NCBI GenBank assembly: GCA_947579605.1
Contig: OX388307.1
Coordinates: 19,197,237 to 19,261,236, forward strand
Length of the DNA stretch: 64,000 nt
DNA from: Athripsodes cinereus
Taxonomy: Eukaryota > Arthropoda > Insecta > Trichoptera > Leptoceridae
Direction: 5' to 3'
Shown: positions 23,514 through 36,200 of the stretch, piece by piece
Layout: each line of letters starts with the position of its first letter
Numbering within the stretch: the stretch's first letter is position 1
The notes under the pieces: model-generated
What the model was told of the DNA's origin: nothing
Databases searched by the model: none
The model's input: the letters and a program-made list of their open reading frames with translations, nothing else
Translations under genes and position numbers: made by a program

Positions 23514-25364
23514 ATTGTTAAAAATGTTCGAACAGTTGAATCCTAAATCAAATACCTACATTACTTTTTCGTTTTTTGATCGATAACAAAACAAATTATT
23601 TATTCAATGTATGATTATTTATTCGAAATAATTCAATGTACCTATGTATAAAAAAAATTTAGGTGTGTTCCAATACCTTTATTTTTTGATGACCGGTTAC
23701 CTGCTAGGTGATAATTTTACAATATACAATAGGTTATAGGTGGTTTCCTGATCCGACACTGTATAGGTAGGTATCTTTGGTAATGTAGATGATAATTTAT
23801 ATAATATCGACTATTTACAATACATAGGTAAGTACCCATGCCTTATTCCCCAATAAGTAAGTATACCTATAATAGGTACATCGTGGAGCGCGTAGCGTCT
23901 AGATATACCAGACCGACGTCACTGTTAAGATTTATTTAAGTTCTTCGTCATTATTTTATACTTCCAAATACCTACTTATACATTTTTTGTGTGTTCTTTG
24001 AGTATGACAAGTGATAAAAAATGCAACATATTACTTCCTTAAATAATTCATTAACAGAAGGGTGTAATGTACTGTTTTTATAAGGTATTTGATGAACCCT
24101 CGCGGTATCTGAGATGCACGATAAAAATATACGTTCATAGAGGGTTGTTGAAAACGTACCAAATACATTTTTCTATAAATTATATGGACCTATTTCAATA
24201 TAGACAACAAGAAAACAAACAAAAAAAATCCCCAACTTTACTGAAAATTATTATTTCAATTATTTCGGTAGGTACATAATTAAGATATTCGATTATAAAA
24301 AATCCCATATAAAATAAAATATTCAATATTGTGTTTAATCAAACAAAAAGGAAGCCAAAACGAATAAAGATAACGAAATTCGTTATATTCATAAACCGAT
24401 ATGGTACGAGTATGTAGAGGTTCAAGGTTCAAGGTTTTATTATTGATACCTTTTGAAAATTATAATTATTTTTTGCGAAATGAAAAGATTAATTTGAAGA
24501 AGGAAGATACTTATATCCTGATCACTCGTAAACGAGTGGATGGCCTTTGAAAATAGAATAGATCCTTAATATTGTGTTAGATTTTTAAAATGATGTTGGT
24601 CTTATTAAAATAGGTTTATGAAAATTTTAAGGCCTTTACAATAATTGAAATCGTTATGTAAATTTTACCACATAAGTACCTACATCATAATTTAATGCAT
24701 CATTTAAATTACCTTTTTTATGAAAAAAAATCATAAATAATTCTCTCTGTAATATGACTTTAAAGGCATTATTAGATACGTACTTCACTAGCTATCAAAG
24801 GTAGTTAAAAAGATACCTATAAATAAATAAATCATAAGTATTAATAACTATAAGCACATAATAAATTATCTGCCTTTGAATGCTATTAGATTCCTACTAG
24901 ATAGATATTGAGTATGCCGCAGCCGTTAATCTAAATATTTAATGTGGTTTAGAATTAACAATTTTATTGGTACGTCATACTCGCGTCCAACTCTATACTC
25001 GTGTATTATAGCTAGCCATATTACCTATAGCTACTATAAGTTATAATAATAATCTAAAAATATAAGGTGGAGAAATCATACTCACTACCAAATATATTAC
25101 CTTTATGAAAATTTAACACAATCATGAAACTACCATACAAGGCAAGGCAAGGCCCATACTATGTGCCCCAGAACAATGCCAACATTCTACGTATGAAGCT
25201 GCCACTGGGGCATAAAAGAAAGAATATTGGAGCCTTCGGCATGTCGCTCTGTAATTTGATTGGACAAATCACGCCTCGTGTAAAAGATGGGTCGTGGATT
25301 CAAGTTAGGCTTTATATAGCATTTTAAAGTGTAAAATTTACATACATAACCTAATAGCTTATAA
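23514..25364. other. Intergenic, no gene seen
   Basis: AT-rich spacer. A possible solo element end (GATCCGACACTG near 23752) and a doubled GGTTCAAGGTTCAAGG near 24419 are the only structures noted. A 67-codon frame at 25124-25327 has near-normal composition but matches nothing recognised. Confidence 0.4.
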
Positions 25365-25480
25365 CAGTGGTTCCCAAAGTTGACTGGGCTCCGACCAATC
25401 TAACGAAAATTCCAATTCACTAAATATCAGATGAATGATAATCTAATTTAACAGGACAAACCATTACCTTATTCTAAAAA
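25365..25480 (+). mobile_element. Solo hAT element end
   Basis: CAGTGGTTCCCAAAGTTGAC at about 25368 is nearly identical to the inverted right end of the complete element at 25721-25924. No partner end or duplication was found, so it is a truncated relative. The right limit is arbitrary. Confidence 0.6.
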
Positions 25481-25720
25481 AAAATTATAATAAATATACC
25501 TACTCGTATAATTATAGTAATATAAAACTTCTGACGAGTATAAAATGTCCGAGAATTAAAAAGTCGTACCTAAAATATAAAAAAAACCAAAGGTGCTTTT
25601 CCGCTGGCTCGAGCAGCACTGCGATAAAAGCTCAACCATGCCACGACGCCCGGTGGCGGTATCATGTATTATATAAACGTATTAGAGTAGAGGGTACACC
25701 TCACTAGTGATGCCTTACAG

Positions 25721-25924
25721 CAGTATTTCCCAAACTATGGGCCGCGACCCACCAGTGCGAATATTGAGTGGGCCCTGAGCATTAAGTAGTTCCATGACTC
25801 GCTTCAAGGGAATCTGAGCTTTACCATTTATGCCCTCTTTTCTCTAAAATAGCTAAAGGGTGGGTCCCAAGATTGAATTTTTTTATTAGATGGGTCGAAG
25901 CCTAGTCAACTTTGGGAACCACTG
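25721..25924. mobile_element. hAT-type MITE, 204 bp
   Basis: The left end is CAGTATTTCCCAAACTATGG and the right end is the complement of CAGTGGTTCCCAAAGTTGAC. An exact 8-bp duplication, CCTTACAG, occurs at 25713-25720 and 25925-25932. The internal GGGCCGCGACCCACC and GGGTGGGTCCC words are typical of this family of short hAT derivatives. It is non-coding. Confidence 0.93.
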
Positions 25925-26084
25925 CCTTACAGAGCTTTACGAGTGTAGGGAGCACTTATAGCAGTGCTGCTCGAGTAGGTATTGGAAACGTACCTTAAGG
26001 AGAAATTCTCCATTTTTATTGAACTGTAGGTATACAAAAAGCATGTTTGACGTGAAATTATCACTTCAACAATATGTTCTTCCG

Positions 26085-26200
26085 CTATAATTTTTGTATA
26101 TCAGCTATCTATACCACCTCTATATAGCTCTCTCACAAAATCCTCTCCGTGCCGATAAAAATATAAGACATTCAGGATGGGTGGCAAATGCCTCATCGAA
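26085..26200 (-). repeat. SINE-like dispersed repeat, truncated
   Basis: Holds the minus-strand blocks CCTCTCCGTGCCGATAAAAA and ACATTCAGGATGGGTGGCAA in the family order. Confidence 0.65.
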
Positions 26201-26599
26201 TATATTTGATACGTTATGTATCATCGTGTTTATAGATATTAAATTAAATAAATGTACCTATCTATTTAAATACCGGAATAGGATTCCTCAATTCACCCTG
26301 TTTTTAAAATAGAAATAAACGTAAAAATCGTTTGAATAATAAATTAATTAATAGGTACATATACAGAAAGCTCACACATCCATATTAAACTAAAACTTAC
26401 TCACCTACACGTGCCTTGCGACACGATTGTTATCCATTAATGTAGATAGTACATTGGGCATAAATATACCTACACAATAACCTACTTTATACCCAGTAAA
26501 TATTATTAAACTAAATATGTTTGAGACGAAATCAATCTGAAAATTTCTATGAAAATGTAAGTACAGATAAAATCAAAGCATCCAATTATATTATAAGAT

Positions 26600-26870
26600 T
26601 TCGTGGAACATCCGGCAAAGAGTTGGTCTCCCACTCTATACCGTAAGTTTTCGAGTGTACTGTCAAGGCAGGTGTTTAAAAAAAATAAAGATATTTTACA
26701 TCTTAAATAATTCTGCGATAAAGTTTATTGTCGCCCTTCCTGCATGTTTTAATTTTTTGTTGGCATGGAGAGGACAGCATGCATGTTTATAACATGTTGC
26801 TGGTCTGCTAGCTACCCTACTTGTGTGAGATATAACGTGATGGTAGAGTAGTACCTAGATAAACTATGAA
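26600..26870 (+). repeat. SINE-like dispersed repeat, near full length
   Basis: Has the 5' block with GTTGGTCTCCCACTCT and CCGTAAGTTTTCGAGTG, then an unrelated or diverged middle. It continues with GGCATGGAGAGGACAGCATG, CTAGCTACCCTACTTGTGTG and a final GATGGTAGAGTAG. It helps to define the length of the family. Confidence 0.75.
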
Positions 26871-26964
26871 CCGAGTGACTTTTAAATCATAATATCGAAT
26901 TCAGTATCCTGTAGAAGGCTGATTTTTAAAACATCACATATAAGACATTTATCGACTCAAATTT

Positions 26965-27025
26965 TGAACGATTTAATTTTATTTGACACGGAGAGGACAA
27001 CCTGCATGTTTATTACGTACAGTGA
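26965..27025 (+). repeat. SINE-like dispersed repeat, fragment
   Basis: Contains GACACGGAGAGGACAACCTG and CATGTTTATTACGTACAGTG, the middle block of the family only. Confidence 0.6.
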
Positions 27026-27442
27026 ATCCGTTGAAAAAGATGATATTTAAAAATGTAATATAATTATGTATATGATCACCGCAATAAAAAACTGTACAAA
27101 ACTGCATTTAAATTAAAATAAAATAATTAACCGTTAAACGAGGTTTATAATTATATAAAAAAAACTTTTTATCCGTCTCGACACAGACCCTAGTCTAGTG
27201 AGACGGCAATTTTTTTATTGTGTTACCATATAGCTATTTTGAACTGTATTCGTTTGAATTTGTGTTGAAGATGTAAATAAAATAAATGGCCTATTTTTGA
27301 AAGCTAGTGTAGTTGAATCGAGTCTAGCTCTAAGATTGGGGGAAAAATTCGACACAAAAAGTCCGTGGGTGTATAATGCCATTTTGAGTGTTTGTTAGAT
27401 GATTTAATACTATTTTTTCCATACAAAAGATATGTTTCCATA
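27026..27442. other. Intergenic, no gene seen
   Basis: AT-rich spacer with no recognised feature. Confidence 0.35.
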
Positions 27443-27450
27443 ATATCAAC

Positions 27451-27983
27451 TAGTGATGTGAGAAGAGAAAATTCTCCAAAGAAATTTCTCGAGAACGAGA
27501 AATTTCTCCGAGAATTTCTCCTCTGATGGAAGAGAAATTTCTCTCCATAATTTTTCTTAGTGGTATTATGACTTTTCGCCCAGTATACTTCGCAGCCAAC
27601 CTGATTGATCCAAAAATTTGTGTGGCTTATTAAGGCCCTAATCAGAGGTTATTAACACTTTTTTTCCATGTACGTACCTGCAATTTTTAATATGGGCATG
27701 TGGGGTGTCAAACATCAAGATTTTTCATCAGTTATTAGCACTTTTTTCTATGTAGGTACCTTACATTTTTTTGTTTCCTTAATTAATTGTAGCCGTATTG
27801 GTGATAAATTGTCTCAACATTTGTACATTGTTATTGATTGATTGAATAAAGTATTTATTATTATTATACTGTTAAATAAATAATAAAAAAAATTCTCTGA
27901 AAATTCTCTACTTCGAGAAATTTACCGAGAATTTTCTCGGTAAATTTCTCGAAAAATTATTTCTTGAGAATTCCACAACACTA
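27451..27983. mobile_element. hAT-type element with TTCTC/GAGAA arms, 533 bp
   Basis: The ends are TAGTGATGTGAGAAGAGAAA and the complement of TAGTGTTGTGGAATTCTC. It is flanked by an exact 8-bp duplication, ATATCAAC (27443-27450 and 27984-27991). Both arms are dense in GAGAAATTTCTC palindromes. The middle (about 27560-27870) appears to hold a separate LINE-tail-like insert ending near AATAAAGTATTTATTATTAT. Confidence 0.9.
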
Positions 27984-27991
27984 ATATCAAC

Positions 27992-28514
27992 ACACATCTG
28001 GTTAAATTCAGGTTTCGTGTTTGCTCTGTAGTTTAATACTAAATATTGAATTGACTTGAAGAATCGAAGATACATTGCGCTGTTAGTGTTTACATGCAGT
28101 TGATAAACAATATTTTTAAATTATATGTAATTTAAACTTTTGAATTCTTCATCCATTCATTATTTGGTGCCTCACTCATTCATTTATTAGACTATTGTAG
28201 AAATTCTAATTCGAATTATTACATAAAACGGATTCTTATTGATTTTAAAATTTGTGTTTAAAAATGAAGTTCAAATCCTGCAACAAGAAGATGATGAATG
28301 AGGACAAAACTATTTCCTCAGTGTGTAAGTTATAGGAGAGACCACATTTCGTAAGATTAGTCCAAGAAAACAGTTGTGAAAGTGCACTCCGTGTAGAGCA
28401 ACCACAAAGTCTTCGAAAATGGGAGAGGTTTCTCACTCTGCTGGTCCCGTGGAAATTCCATTTACTTTGATTGTGAATACTTACATCAGATGTGGAACCT
28501 ACAAATACCCGCAC
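27992..28514. other. Intergenic, no gene seen
   Basis: No coding or repeat signal was recognised beyond short AT-rich words. Confidence 0.35.
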
Positions 28515-28515
28515 A

Positions 28516-28750
28516 TCTCTGTGGCCTAATGGTTAGAGTACTTGACTTGTAACACAGAGGTGCTGGGTTCTATTCCTAGGTTGGCTGAACGAAGTCGCTT
28601 TTCAGCGATGAGTGCAGTCACCCGCTCTGAAAGGATTGATTTGAGAGAAGCATAAGAAAGAAAAGGTGGAATTGGTGAACGTTGCCATGGTGTAAAGCGC
28701 TTAAGCCAGTCAGAGCCGATTCGTAAGCGTCGGGACACCTAATACTCTCT
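28516..28750 (+). mobile_element. tRNA-derived SINE, family 2
   Basis: The head shows a pol III A box (TGGCCTAATGGTTAGAGTAC) and a B box (GGGTTCTATTCC) with tRNA-like spacing. A body follows that ends GCCGATTCGTAAGCGTCGGG. A degraded copy of the 3' body is present at 47870-47940. The acceptor stem does not close, so it is not a functional tRNA. Confidence 0.82.
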
Positions 28751-30175
28751 CGCTATTCTGCAAGTAATGCTTAGCTTCGGATTAAATCATACCTATCATG
28801 GTGCATCTCATATATAGTTATATATAGCTATATCCCACATATTATAGAGTTATAATAATACTAAAGTAATCATCTGGGACCACAACGTTCCTCCTACAAC
28901 GTAAGTATACCTACGCCTACAACCACTATTGTACTGTATAATGGACTCAGTAAGCAAAGACACAACACAGGTTTGAATGTGTTTATGTAGGCAACACATG
29001 GGTTTTATTATATTTTCAATCAAGGTAATGAGGATTATCGATTTTATTGACACACGACCTGAATAGTAAACACCATCATTTAATGTTGTAGATATCGCGG
29101 TAGCCTTTGCACGCTACGCCACGTATGGATACTACGAGCGATACGGACAAATCCAACATCCTTCGTAACAAACATTACTTAATGTACGGTACTCGCAAAG
29201 AACAATGGTTACCCATGTACATTGTACATAATCCTACGTGTATTATACTTCTATTTCGAGGATATATGTCCGTTTCCTGTCATTTCAATGTATTTATAAA
29301 CAGTAATTATGTGAGTGAAAATATTCCGAATTTATTTTAATTATTTACCTAAATGTTTTTTTACAACTAAATATACTATACATACTCTAAATTATAACAA
29401 CTTACTGAAATAATAGCGTTGACGTATTAGTTAAATTCCAGTGAAACAATTTTTAAATAATTGATTAGATTCCATTTTTATAAAAGTGTATACTAAGAAT
29501 GATGTGTATTAAATCGCGCTTTTAGTTAAATATTGTGAGTGCTTATAGAAATTACTAATGTGTGGTCTTTTTTTTGGTGTGAAATGCTTGAGTTAAAAAT
29601 ATTAAACCAGAAATATGTATAATTACCTATGGAAGTCTTAAGTATTTTGAATTTATTTACTAAGCATGATTTATTTATTGGTATAAATTATCCAACAATA
29701 CAAAACTTAGTTGGTTCCACAAAATCGTACAGCACATGAGCTTTCCCGATATTATTTTGCATCTCACTACTTTGCCTAAAAGCCTTTTGCAACTGGTGCC
29801 TACATCATATCCATACTCATTGATTGATTCAGTTAAAGAAACTACATATTATTAACTTATGGAAATAACTCAAACAATTTGTGTGTATTTCCATAAAATA
29901 AATATCCATTTATAGGTATTATTAATTTTATTTTAATTTTACCATTAATAGGTATTATCAAAAAATAACATGAATATCATTTCTCTCTGTACTGTGTTCT
30001 TTTCACTTAATATTACCTACTTCACATTCATAACACCAACCTGCATGTGAATGGGTGTCATTCAGTGTGGATTTATAATACCTACCTGTATGATTTATTA
30101 CATACAAATTATCAAATTGAAGAAAGACAACTGTTTTACAATATTAAATTAAAACATAACATTACTAAGTTTATT
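28751..30175. other. Region upstream of the anoctamin gene
   Basis: Contains the likely promoter of the anoctamin gene, though none can be delimited. A CpG-richer patch at 29090-29170 could be a 5' noncoding exon or promoter. The rest is AT-rich and featureless. Confidence 0.3.
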
Positions 30176-30202
30176 TGAATTATTATATTGAATATTATAA
30201 AA

Positions 30203-33200
30203 ATGGATTATTGGGATGAAGACGGTAAGAAATATTCATCAGATAAATTTCGTTCTAAGAAATTCTACCAAGAAAAAGTTTCTGAGTTTTTGACTTTTCA
30301 AAATCAGAGTGTACATGTTGAAGGAGGTAATGAACTTCCCCAAATAATGATAAGAAGGTCTCCAAGAGAAGCGTTACAGTTACAAGATGACTCACATGAT
30401 GGCAATACACATAATTATCCTGACAATGATGAATTGGAAAGATCCAATCCGAGAATATATAGTGTGGGACTTGATACAGAATATGATGACAACCATATCA
30501 TGTGTGGTATTGAGAAGACAGATGTAGAAAGAGGAGGCTTCTTGATAGCCAGAGGAAGCAATACTCCTGGAACTAGTGGCAGAAGATCAAGTTATGATGG
30601 ACTCACAACTTCAAACACACGTCCGCATTCCCCTACGTACAATATTTCTGGTGAGTTCCACTACTTGCAGTGATGCCACTAGCCAAACTTATTATACGAA
30701 CTTTACTTTACTTTTTTACCAAAATGACTCACAAAATTATGTGCATAACTTATTTTTTAGAATTTACTATTTTGTTTCACATCCATCGCTATAATTAAAT
30801 TAGGTATTTCATATCTTTCTACACTGCTTCTAGAAAATAACTAACATATTGTTCATGTTAATTACACTATACTGTACCATCAAGGTATATCCCACAATTG
30901 AGATAGCCAGCGGAATAACTGCAAGTTAAAAAAATGCAGATTGTTTCCTTGGTACCAATAAAAAAAAAAAAGATATTCAGGCTGGTCGGATCTCCTCGAC
31001 GCTAATTTTTTCTTAGTGTTAAAATTATACATAAACATGGATTGATCACTTTTGTTTATACACCACTTCAATTCCTAATCCATATCGGGACTAACTGTTC
31101 ATTTATATTTACATAGGTAAATAATTATATTCTCTATTACTAGATATCTTAATAATGTGTACTTATTTTAAATCTAATAACCTATACTACCTACAATAGA
31201 TTATATTATTTATAAAACAATGAAATATAAGTAAATTCTAAAAATAACTGATTAGTAAATATGGGCGCTAACTGTGGTGGTTGATGGTCTCAAAAAAAAA
31301 AATTGACGAAACCCCCCACCCCCCTAGGTATGTTCTTGGTAGTTATGTCTCCTTTTTTCTTTTCGTAATATTCATCTATTCTTACCATGTATTTGTGTGA
31401 ACACATGATTTTTGTGCACGACTTTTTAATAGGTGTGCAACTGTTGTTTGTTGAATATTGCAACCAGAATGGTACTCCCAATCATCTGCCGTACACACAA
31501 AGCTTAGATTAAGAATCATATAAACAACGTCTAGTATGATTTCGTCCTAAATTTTTTGATAGAATAACTTCAAACTAGTATATAACATAGAATGTTTTAA
31601 AGTAAATGTTATTAGAACATTTTATTATAAAGGTAATGTTTAGTAATAAAAATAAAACTCTTTATGTTTGTAATAAAACATACAATAGGTGTGCTTACTT
31701 CCTGATATTTTCTCACTAACAATTTTACAACATATGCAACTCCTATTAGGAATAGGTACAGGTGCGTATTAATATTTCGCGGATCACATTTCAGAAGAAT
31801 GGTCTCGAAGAAGATCCAGTCCTGGAAAAAGACGACACAGCCATGGATCAGAAAGGATGTCACCATCAGTCATGGTATTTATCTATTTATAAATATATTA
31901 TAGAGTTCTTTTATATTGTGTATGTATATATTATTTGTATATCCATTATGACGGATTTTAGTAGATAAGAAATAAAATAGTCAATTATAGATAATTGTCC
32001 ATGTTCTATTAAAATATATGTTGGAAGTATATTTATTTTACATAGTTTTTATTATTAGGTACATTTATGGTTTATCAATGTAAAAATGCCACCAAACAGA
32101 ACTAATACCTAACAGGTAAATTATGAAGCAAAATGGTACTGCTCCTTATATTGGCAACCTCAACAGCCCATAAAATGCTTTTATTTTTTCATCTATCCCA
32201 TCTAATTTATTTTTACAATATTTACAGGATCAAACAGTCAATTACAGAATTCAATATGTATACCAACAAAGATTCTTAATTTACCAGATATGTTTAAGTT
32301 TTAAAAAAATATCAAAACAACATAAAAATTAGTACCGAATAAATAGCACACAACTTTTGAAATGGATAAGATACTAAAATACATTTACAAAATAGGCCAC
32401 AGTTACCTATTTAAAATTAAAAAAAAACACTTACAAATAAAATGGACAAAAGAAATTTAAAAAAAAAATATAGTTCATAAAATAAGATAAGACAATGCCA
32501 AACAAGTAGGCAGAGTGAAAACACAGACATAACAAATCAATAAATGCAATAAATTAGTAAATAAAATAAGTAAGATTAGGCGAAAGGAATAAATAAGACA
32601 AGTAGATAAAAATATATAATTAGATACTTATGAAATAAAATTATGAAGGTTTATAAATCAGGTATAAATTCATTGCAAAAAATGAAGATACATTGGAGAG
32701 TGTGGAGGTGTTCAAGACGAGGTTAAAAACCCTATTGTTCGGGAGGTGTCATGATTCTTAAATGGGCCCTTGCGGTGGTTTTTCCACAAAACGGCGCATC
32801 ATAAATAAGTTGTCTAGTTATTATTATTATCTATTAATATTATTTAGTATACATTTTTAACCTAATGACATATTTTTTAACGTGGTTGTAGAATTGACAT
32901 TCACACTTCTCAACATTATACAACTGGATAAGTCTCTATATGTCATGATCTCACGAAACTTAACAGTCTATTCCCGGGAAAAATATATGAAGGATTAGGC
33001 TCAAAACACGGGTTCAAAATAATATATCAGCATTGTGACAGTGTTTAAAAACTTTCTAACAATACAACAAGTATTTGTTTAAATAGATTTTTGAATTTCG
33101 ATGTATGAATTTACAGGTAGATCTTATTTTCGTAAATTATTTATTAAAGATTTCGATGTTGCCTATGTAGTTGACATAATTACAGGTATTATAAAAGGTC

Positions 33201-36200
33201 CTAGAATGGCAATTTTTTTTTTATTTCTCGTGCTAGTTCTGTGTGTTTAGAAATTTTTTCTGCGACGGTTGTCTGTACATATATTACGTGTACTTAACAG
33301 TGGTGTATATTGGATACGTAATTTTATATTGTTTATCATGTTGTACTAAATTGGATTTACTTATAGTGATGTATTTGCACATTATTTTTGTTAGGTATTT
33401 ATTACTTATTGTTTTATTATTTTATTTTATTTTTAATAGTTCTTTTTCGATCTAAATTTTAAGTATTGGCTTAGGATTTAGGCTTCAATATCAGACAGAA
33501 TATTTTTTTAAATATGAATCTAGATTCAAAAAAGACCAAATATACCCTATAGGCTAAATCAGTCGAATGTATTGGGTGGAATGCCAACAAAGTTATCAAT
33601 AATAAATAAAACATACACACTCTCGCAGTTAGCAATATGTTTTGTCATGAAGGTAGAGTAGGTCGAACCTAGGCTATCTCGATTGTATTTACATAGAGTA
33701 GGTCGAACCTAGGCTATCTCGATTGTATTTACATAGAGTAGGTCGAACCTAGGCTATCTCGATTGTATTTACATAGAGTAGGTCGAACCTAGGCTATCTC
33801 GATTGTATTTACATAGAGTAGGTCGAACCTAGGCTATCTCGATTGTATTTACATAGAGTAGGTCGAACCTAGGCTATCTCGATTGTATTTACATAGAGTA
33901 GGTCGAACCTAGGCTATCTCGATTGTATTTACATAGAGTAGGTCGAACCTAGGCTATCTCGATTGTATTTACATAGAGTAGGTCGAACCTAGCTAGGCTA
34001 TCTCGATTGTATTTACATAGAGTAGGTCGAACCTAGGCTATCTCGATTGTATTTACATAGAGTAGGTCGAACCTAGGCTATCTCAATTGTATTTACATAG
34101 AGTAGGTCGAACCTAGGCTATCTCGATTGAAAGTCCAAGACTTCATCATCAGACTACTGACCATATCAAATAAATAATTAACTGAATATTAGTGTGCCTG
34201 TATTATTTTCATAATTGAAATATAATGATTATTTGTTTTTTAATATTGAACATTTGTTAGATAATTAGAAAATATTTAATTACTTGTAATAAATATGAGA
34301 ACAAAAAACAAAAACCATTAATGTTTTTTAATGTAATGTAATGTAAGGTTTGCAGTAAAAAATGATAATATTAAATACAACTATGATTATCAATATATAT
34401 TTTCTATCTGAATACTATTGAAAACAAATGCAATGGCAAAAACACAACAATAAATACGTCCTTATCGGACACATATTATTATATAAGTATGTAGGTATGC
34501 AGCCCATAGTTGAATATTTTTATTTTACATTGATATTTTTAAATTGCATACTTTTTAATAATGTCATCATATCACTTTTCAGCACGTGAACTGGGCGAAT
34601 ACAGGTGAGAGAATACCAGGAAGCTGCGAAACTACATTAGCTGAAATAGTAGAAAGTCCTTCAACATCGGTAAGAAAAGGATTCAATGATTAGTTTCTAT
34701 TATATGTAATGTGAAGTTTCTCTGTTATTAAGAAATAAGCAACTCATAATGACTGAAAAGTAATAAATAGTTTAAATATCCTTCACCCTCCATAGTTATT
34801 ACACAGCTCGAGATTATGTACGGTATGTACGTACGTATTCATTTGCTTAGTCAAATACTTTACCCATCATCTGCAATATTATCCACCGTGTTTTTCCAAG
34901 GACACTGATTGATTAATATATTGTGTTTCAGTGTTTGTATTGTTCTACAACAGACATTCATTCAACTTGGCCTAGTAATTTACTGTCTAAGTATCTATTA
35001 GTTATCGATTTTGTGAAAGTAAACTGTGGTTATACTTATCAAATGGCAAATTTATTAAAAAATAATGCTATAATGGTGAAAGAATTCACTGTATTTTAGA
35101 AGACACCCCACTACACAACAAACAATGAATCATTCATTTCATGGAATTACTTCCTAGTGGTAACGCGCGTATCACATGCAGAATTAATGTAACGTGATTG
35201 ATATTATGTAGTAGGTACCTACCTATATAATGCTAATTTATTCTTGTAACATATCGAACTATTGATATTCGTCGCAGAGTTATCAATATTTGTACTTCTA
35301 AATGGAATTAATATCTATTACTTCTACTATACCATCTCGGTATATCCTACATTTGGCGTAGCCAACAGAGCAGCTGCATCTAATAAACATGCAAGCTGTC
35401 CTCTCAGTGGCAATAACAAAATTTTAAACATTCAAGATGGGTGGCAAACCTCAACACCCACCTTTTACAAGATACTCGAAAACTTACGGAAAAGAGTGAG
35501 AGACCAATTCTTTGCCATGTGATCCATGGAAATAAATATCTATCTGTAAATTACGGATTACATTAATGAACGACGCTACAAATAGAACGAAGTAAAATAT
35601 AGAGTGAATATTAAAAAAATAGCAAAGTATTATTGGTGATTTTTTTTTTGAAATGTTCATTCACCCACGCGTATCGTTGAGTGACAAGTAAATAAAAACA
35701 TTAGAAGTTATATAAGTTGTTGTTTTACATTACACAGACATCAGTTCTGGAGCAAACTTCAATACCAACAAATTACGACGCTTACAAAAAAACACTATCA
35801 CCACAATCTTCTATGATAACCGAACCTTTTGGAACACCATGTTCTGGAACACCAGTAAGGAGAAGTCCTCTGCCGCCTCTTCAGGTATTATGAAAAAATG
35901 AAGCTAGTTAAATTTTTTGAAATAAATTCTTATGTTGGTAAACGAATTTATCCTACACAAATACCTACCTGGCCTACACCTATTCAAATAAATTGGACCT
36001 GATAGCTAACATGCTCGCTTCACAAGCGAGGAATTTAATATCAATTGCTAGGATGCGAATATGTTTTCTTTTCTGAGTCATATCAATGTAAATAAATCAT
36101 CTTGAAGGCTTAAACGTAATATGATTAACACAAAGTCGTAAAAAAGTAATGAAATTGAAACAGAAGATTGCGTATCTATTCATTGATGTAGGACTATTGT

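Noticed and set aside
25124..25327. 67-codon plus-strand frame with balanced composition
   Set aside because: No family recognised and no upstream or downstream exon; too short to call.
28516..28600. Possible tRNA gene (A and B boxes)
   Set aside because: No closed cloverleaf, and the body continues as a SINE with a related degraded copy elsewhere (47870-47940).
29107..29340. 77-codon plus-strand frame upstream of the anoctamin gene
   Set aside because: Could be a 5' noncoding exon, but no donor leads in phase to the anoctamin start and an in-frame stop precedes that start.
33653..34128. Regular repeats resembling a CRISPR array
   Set aside because: The units are directly adjacent with no unique spacers, and the host is clearly eukaryotic; this is a minisatellite.
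36001..36070. tRNA-like stretch with GCTCGCTTCACAAGCGAGG in anoctamin intron 4
   Set aside because: Only one box-like word and no B box; judged too weak even for a SINE call.
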